Shown in pieces: positions 63,196-64,000 of a stretch of 64,000 nucleotides of DNA. The stretch is taken from positions 1 to 64,000 of the forward strand of contig JAPEIS010000010.1 in the NCBI GenBank assembly GCA_029531795.1, in the 5' to 3' direction. This DNA is from Sclerotinia nivalis. Its lineage: Eukaryota; Ascomycota; Leotiomycetes; Helotiales; Sclerotiniaceae. The first letter of the stretch is position 1. Each line of letters starts with the position of its first letter. Position numbers and translations under genes: made by a program. Below the pieces are notes generated by a model. The model saw only the letters and a list, made by a program, of their open reading frames with translations. It did not search any database and was not told the origin of the DNA.

Positions 63196-64000
63196 CATGA
63201 AGACAACAGCTATGTATACGGTGTACATTCCGTGAAATTTTTTTAATATAGCAGTGTCAAACTTCTGACTTGCTGTGACATATTGTTGCAGAAATTTGTT
63301 GACGTGCCATCTCTGACCGAGTTCGTTTAATTATTAGGGGTGGTGGGTGAGAATGTAAGACGGGGCTATTAGATGTAAATCTATTACTTGATGAATTCGA
63401 ATCCAACTACCGGTATCTCACCTCATCTTCATTGTACTGTAAGCCAGCCGCTTTTAGTCTGAAGTGGATTGACTCATTTTCCGCGATCCGACCCCACGAA
63501 ACAATAAAAGTTTGGCTTTATGTAGAAATATGAAGTGCCTCTTTGCTGCGTTTCGTACCACGTCATCCTATAATTTCAGTGCTAATGTCTCAATGCAACC
63601 ACTTCGGTACAAATTGATCGCGGTAAGAGAGATTTGTTGATATTCTTCTGGTTCGTATTCGTGCTCACCGTGGATGGATACATCTTTTATCAATGTAACC
63701 CAACCTCAAAGGTTGACTTTACCGTCACCAGTCGGGCGCGCTTTGCATGAAGGCTTTTCACATGTTCGCAAGACCTCAATCTTCAACCTTGGTAAGCATG
63801 CACAGCACCCTCATCACGGCTTCCCCTTCCAGGAGTCACATTCCTTTTTTGATATACCGCAAATAATATGGCAACACCACAGAGGCACAGCTTTAGTTCG
63901 ATGGTAGTCTTACTATTCCGTGCGCGTTTCCCAGTCAATTTTCTTTTCATCGAACTGTCCAGCTGTTAGAATGCGTGATGTTAATCAGATTACTCCATAA
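63196..64000. other. Ordinary-composition DNA, no gene supported
   Basis: Composition returns to normal here. A 77-codon plus-strand frame (63674-63907) has no recognisable content and no supporting splice pattern was found. It could be the flank of a gene beyond the window. Confidence 0.5.

Noticed and set aside
63674..63907. 77-codon frame near the window end
   Set aside because: No motif, no splice evidence and no known product.

Overview
The window is the left end of a fungal chromosome. It opens with about 20 copies of the telomere repeat CCCTAA. It then alternates between very AT-rich blocks full of broken transposons, where nearly all damage is C-to-T or G-to-A, and short blocks of normal composition carrying intact intron-containing genes. 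This pattern (RIP-type mutation, short GT..AG introns with CTAAC-like branch sites, a telomere-linked helicase and a subtelomeric biosynthetic cluster) points to a filamentous ascomycete (Pezizomycotina). A leotiomycete is my guess only.

Layout. 1-124 telomere. 125-3675 AT-rich subtelomere with several tandem-repeat families. 3677-5511 complete but mutated Fot/pogo element (TA target duplication), sitting inside a 39-bp minisatellite. 5944-10841 telomere-linked RecQ-type helicase on the minus strand, almost intact. 10855-12230 minisatellite, hairpins and duplicated pieces. 12240-13677 decayed LINE ORF1. 13942-15429 O-methyltransferase 1 (minus strand). 15824-27296 a Ginger/KRBA2-like integrase DNA transposon (4-bp target duplication CATT) that was itself split by a Gypsy-type retroelement (18036-27106, target duplication GCAAT) carrying a 436-bp MITE. 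27824-35523 NRPS-like A-T-TE synthetase, O-methyltransferase 2 and a cytochrome P450. 36416-61355 a 24.9-kb nest of transposons inside one Copia element (LTRs at both ends, target duplication AGATT). 61370-63193 another complete mutated pogo element. 63196-64000 ordinary-composition DNA with no gene I can support.

Biology. The NRPS-like enzyme has the A-T-TE layout of fungal synthetases that dimerise aryl-pyruvates to terphenylquinones, furanones or butenolides. Two O-methyltransferases and a P450 beside it form a plausible small cluster for a methylated and oxidised product. Taking out the nested transposons leaves O-methyltransferase 1 and the synthetase divergently transcribed from a shared region of roughly 0.9 kb, so the 11.5-kb insertion lies in what was probably the cluster's bidirectional promoter.

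The most unusual item is the Ginger-like element. It has an H2C2 zinc-binding domain, a DDE integrase core and a Cys-rich C-terminus, long terminal inverted repeats built from palindromic modules, TGT..ACA ends and 4-bp target duplications. Two copies are present: a 2.4-kb coding copy and a 1.0-kb deletion derivative.
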